Below the pieces are notes generated by a model that had not been told where the DNA came from, made no database searches, and saw only the letters and a list, made by a program, of their open reading frames with translations. From the NCBI GenBank assembly GCA_903930095.1, contig CAIYXE010000251.1, positions 1 to 7,098 on the forward strand: a stretch of 7,098 nucleotides of DNA, given 5' to 3'. This DNA comes from an uncultured Hyphomicrobiales bacterium. Lineage in GTDB: Bacteria > Pseudomonadota > Alphaproteobacteria > Rhizobiales > Aestuariivirgaceae. Position numbers and translations under genes: made by a program. Of the stretch, positions 6,228 to 7,098 are shown piece after piece. Each line of letters opens with the position of its first letter. Position 1 is the stretch's first letter.

Positions 6228-6922
6228 TGCTCGAACTCAGCGGTGTGGACTGCTACTACGCGGAAGCCCAGGTGCTGAAGGCCTTCTCGCTCAAGGCTGA
6301 GGCCGGCGAGATCCTGTGCCTGCTGGGGCGCAATGGTGCGGGCAAGACGACGGCGCTGAAGGCCATCATGGGGCTGGTGAGGGTGCGGCGCGGCAGCATC
6401 AGCCTTGACGGCACGGAGCTGACCGCGCTTGCCCCGCATGAGGTGCCGCGCCGCGGCATCGGCTATGTGCCGCAGGGGCGGCGGCTGTTCTCCGAACTGA
6501 CGGTGATGGAGAACCTGAGGGTTGGGCTGATGACGCGCGGCTCTGGCCCTGAGGTTCTCGACCATGTGCTGTCGCTGTTTCCGCTGCTGAAGGAGCGGCT
6601 CGCCCAGCGGGCGGGCACGATGAGCGGCGGTGAGCAGCAGATGCTGGCGATGGCGCGTGCGCTGTGCATCAACCCCAGGGTTCTGCTGCTCGACGAGCCG
6701 ACCGAGGGACTGATGCCTGCGATGATCGAGCGCATCCGGCAATCGGTGCTCGACCTCAAGTCCCATGGCGTGACCACGCTGCTGGTGGAGCAGCGCGTGG
6801 ATGCCGTGCTGCCGGTGGCGGACCGTGTCGCCTTCGTGGAGAACGGCCGGGTGACGGGCGTGGTGGCGGCATCGGCACTGGCCTCCGACCGCCAGATGAT
6901 CGACCGCTACGTCGGGATCTGA
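6227..6922 (+). CDS. livF: ABC transporter ATP-binding protein LivF
   Basis: The second ATPase, 231 residues, which forms a heterodimer with LivG. Walker A is GRNGAGKTT (34-42), the Q-loop region reads YVPQGRRLFSELTV (80-93), the signature is MSGGEQQ (132-138) and Walker B runs through LLLDEP (153-158) with EGLMP after it. The switch position is VEQR rather than the usual histidine; Gln at this place is normal in LivF proteins, so it is not a defect. The ATG at 6227 shares its A with the TGA stop of livG and has GGGGAG six bases upstream (6215-6220). The in-frame GTG immediately before it (6224) is less likely. The gene completes the five-gene importer set. Nothing in the ATPase itself points to a particular substrate. 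Confidence 0.94.
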   Translation: MLELSGVDCYYAEAQVLKAFSLKAEAGEILCLLGRNGAGKTTALKAIMGLVRVRRGSISLDGTELTALAPHEVPRRGIGYVPQGRRLFSELTVMENLRVGLMTRGSGPEVLDHVLSLFPLLKERLAQRAGTMSGGEQQMLAMARALCINPRVLLLDEPTEGLMPAMIERIRQSVLDLKSHGVTTLLVEQRVDAVLPVADRVAFVENGRVTGVVAASALASDRQMIDRYVGI

Positions 6923-6924
6923 GC

Positions 6925-7098
6925 ATGTGGAGAGGTGCCCTTGCGCTGATCTGCCTTCTTGCAGGCGCAGGCCCTGCGCTGGCGCATGCCTCCGGCCGCG
7001 GCTTCGTGATGTTGCTGCCGACGAATTACGTGATCGCGGGCGGGGCGCTGGCCGTGCTCGCCTCCTTCATCGCCGTGTCGCTGCTGCCGCGCCGGGTG
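6925..7098 (+). CDS. Putative exported/membrane protein of unknown function (N-terminal part, cut by right edge)
   Basis: An open frame starts at ATG 6925, two bases after the livF stop, and runs 58 codons off the window. It begins with a convincing Sec signal peptide (MWRGALALICLLAGAGPALA, with the likely cut after ALA or AHA). A short polar stretch, HASGRGFVMLLPTNY, follows, then a hydrophobic membrane helix of about 20 residues ending in LLPRRV. Because of the tight spacing it is probably part of the transporter operon. I have an impression of similar HASxRGF...LLPT proteins beside other HAAT transporter genes, but cannot name a family or function. The full length and the number of membrane segments are not visible here. 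The reading frame looks real because signal peptide and helix are both coherent. Confidence 0.72.
   Translation, partial: MWRGALALICLLAGAGPALAHASGRGFVMLLPTNYVIAGGALAVLASFIAVSLLPRRV

Noticed and set aside
6782..6793. Loss of the switch histidine in LivF (VEQR)
   Set aside because: Gln at this position is the norm in LivF proteins, so it does not indicate a defective ATPase.

Overview
The window is GC-rich (roughly two thirds G+C by eye) and densely packed. Gene style, codon use and protein families point to a proteobacterium, most likely an alphaproteobacterium such as a Hyphomicrobiales (Rhizobiales) or Rhodospirillales member. No rRNA, tRNA, CRISPR array, insertion sequence or other mobile-element sign is visible.

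Left part (1-974, minus strand): the N-terminal 324 codons of an iron-sulfur protein that I recognise as 6-hydroxynicotinate reductase. It begins with a four-cysteine cluster motif and runs off the left edge. Between it and the next gene lies a 115-base divergent promoter region. This region is AT-rich in an otherwise GC-rich window. It carries a good sigma70-type promoter reading rightwards and, overlapping its -10, a perfect 22-bp inverted repeat at 1044-1065 that looks like a MarR-type operator.

Middle (1090-2299, plus strand): a ferredoxin--NADP+ reductase followed, 4 bases after its stop, by a MarR-family regulator that resembles the NicR/BpsR nicotinate regulators. 6-hydroxynicotinate reductase is a ferredoxin-dependent enzyme, so the divergent pair makes biochemical sense: NADPH -> ferredoxin -> reduction of 6-hydroxynicotinate to the tetrahydro-oxo product. 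The MarR protein probably controls both directions from the palindrome.

Right part (2383-6922, plus strand): a complete branched-chain-amino-acid-type (HAAT/Liv) ABC importer in the order binding protein, LivH, LivM, LivG, LivF, with overlapping or nearly overlapping genes. The binding protein carries a twin-arginine-type signal peptide. The context suggests that the importer brings in a pyridine carboxylate or related ring compound rather than leucine, but this is inference from neighbourhood. A further gene begins at 6925: a signal peptide plus a membrane segment, of unknown function, cut by the right edge.

Overall this looks like part of a reductive nicotinate (or related N-heterocycle) catabolic locus with its own regulator and candidate uptake system. 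The reductive route via 6-hydroxynicotinate is known from Eubacterium barkeri and Azorhizobium caulinodans.
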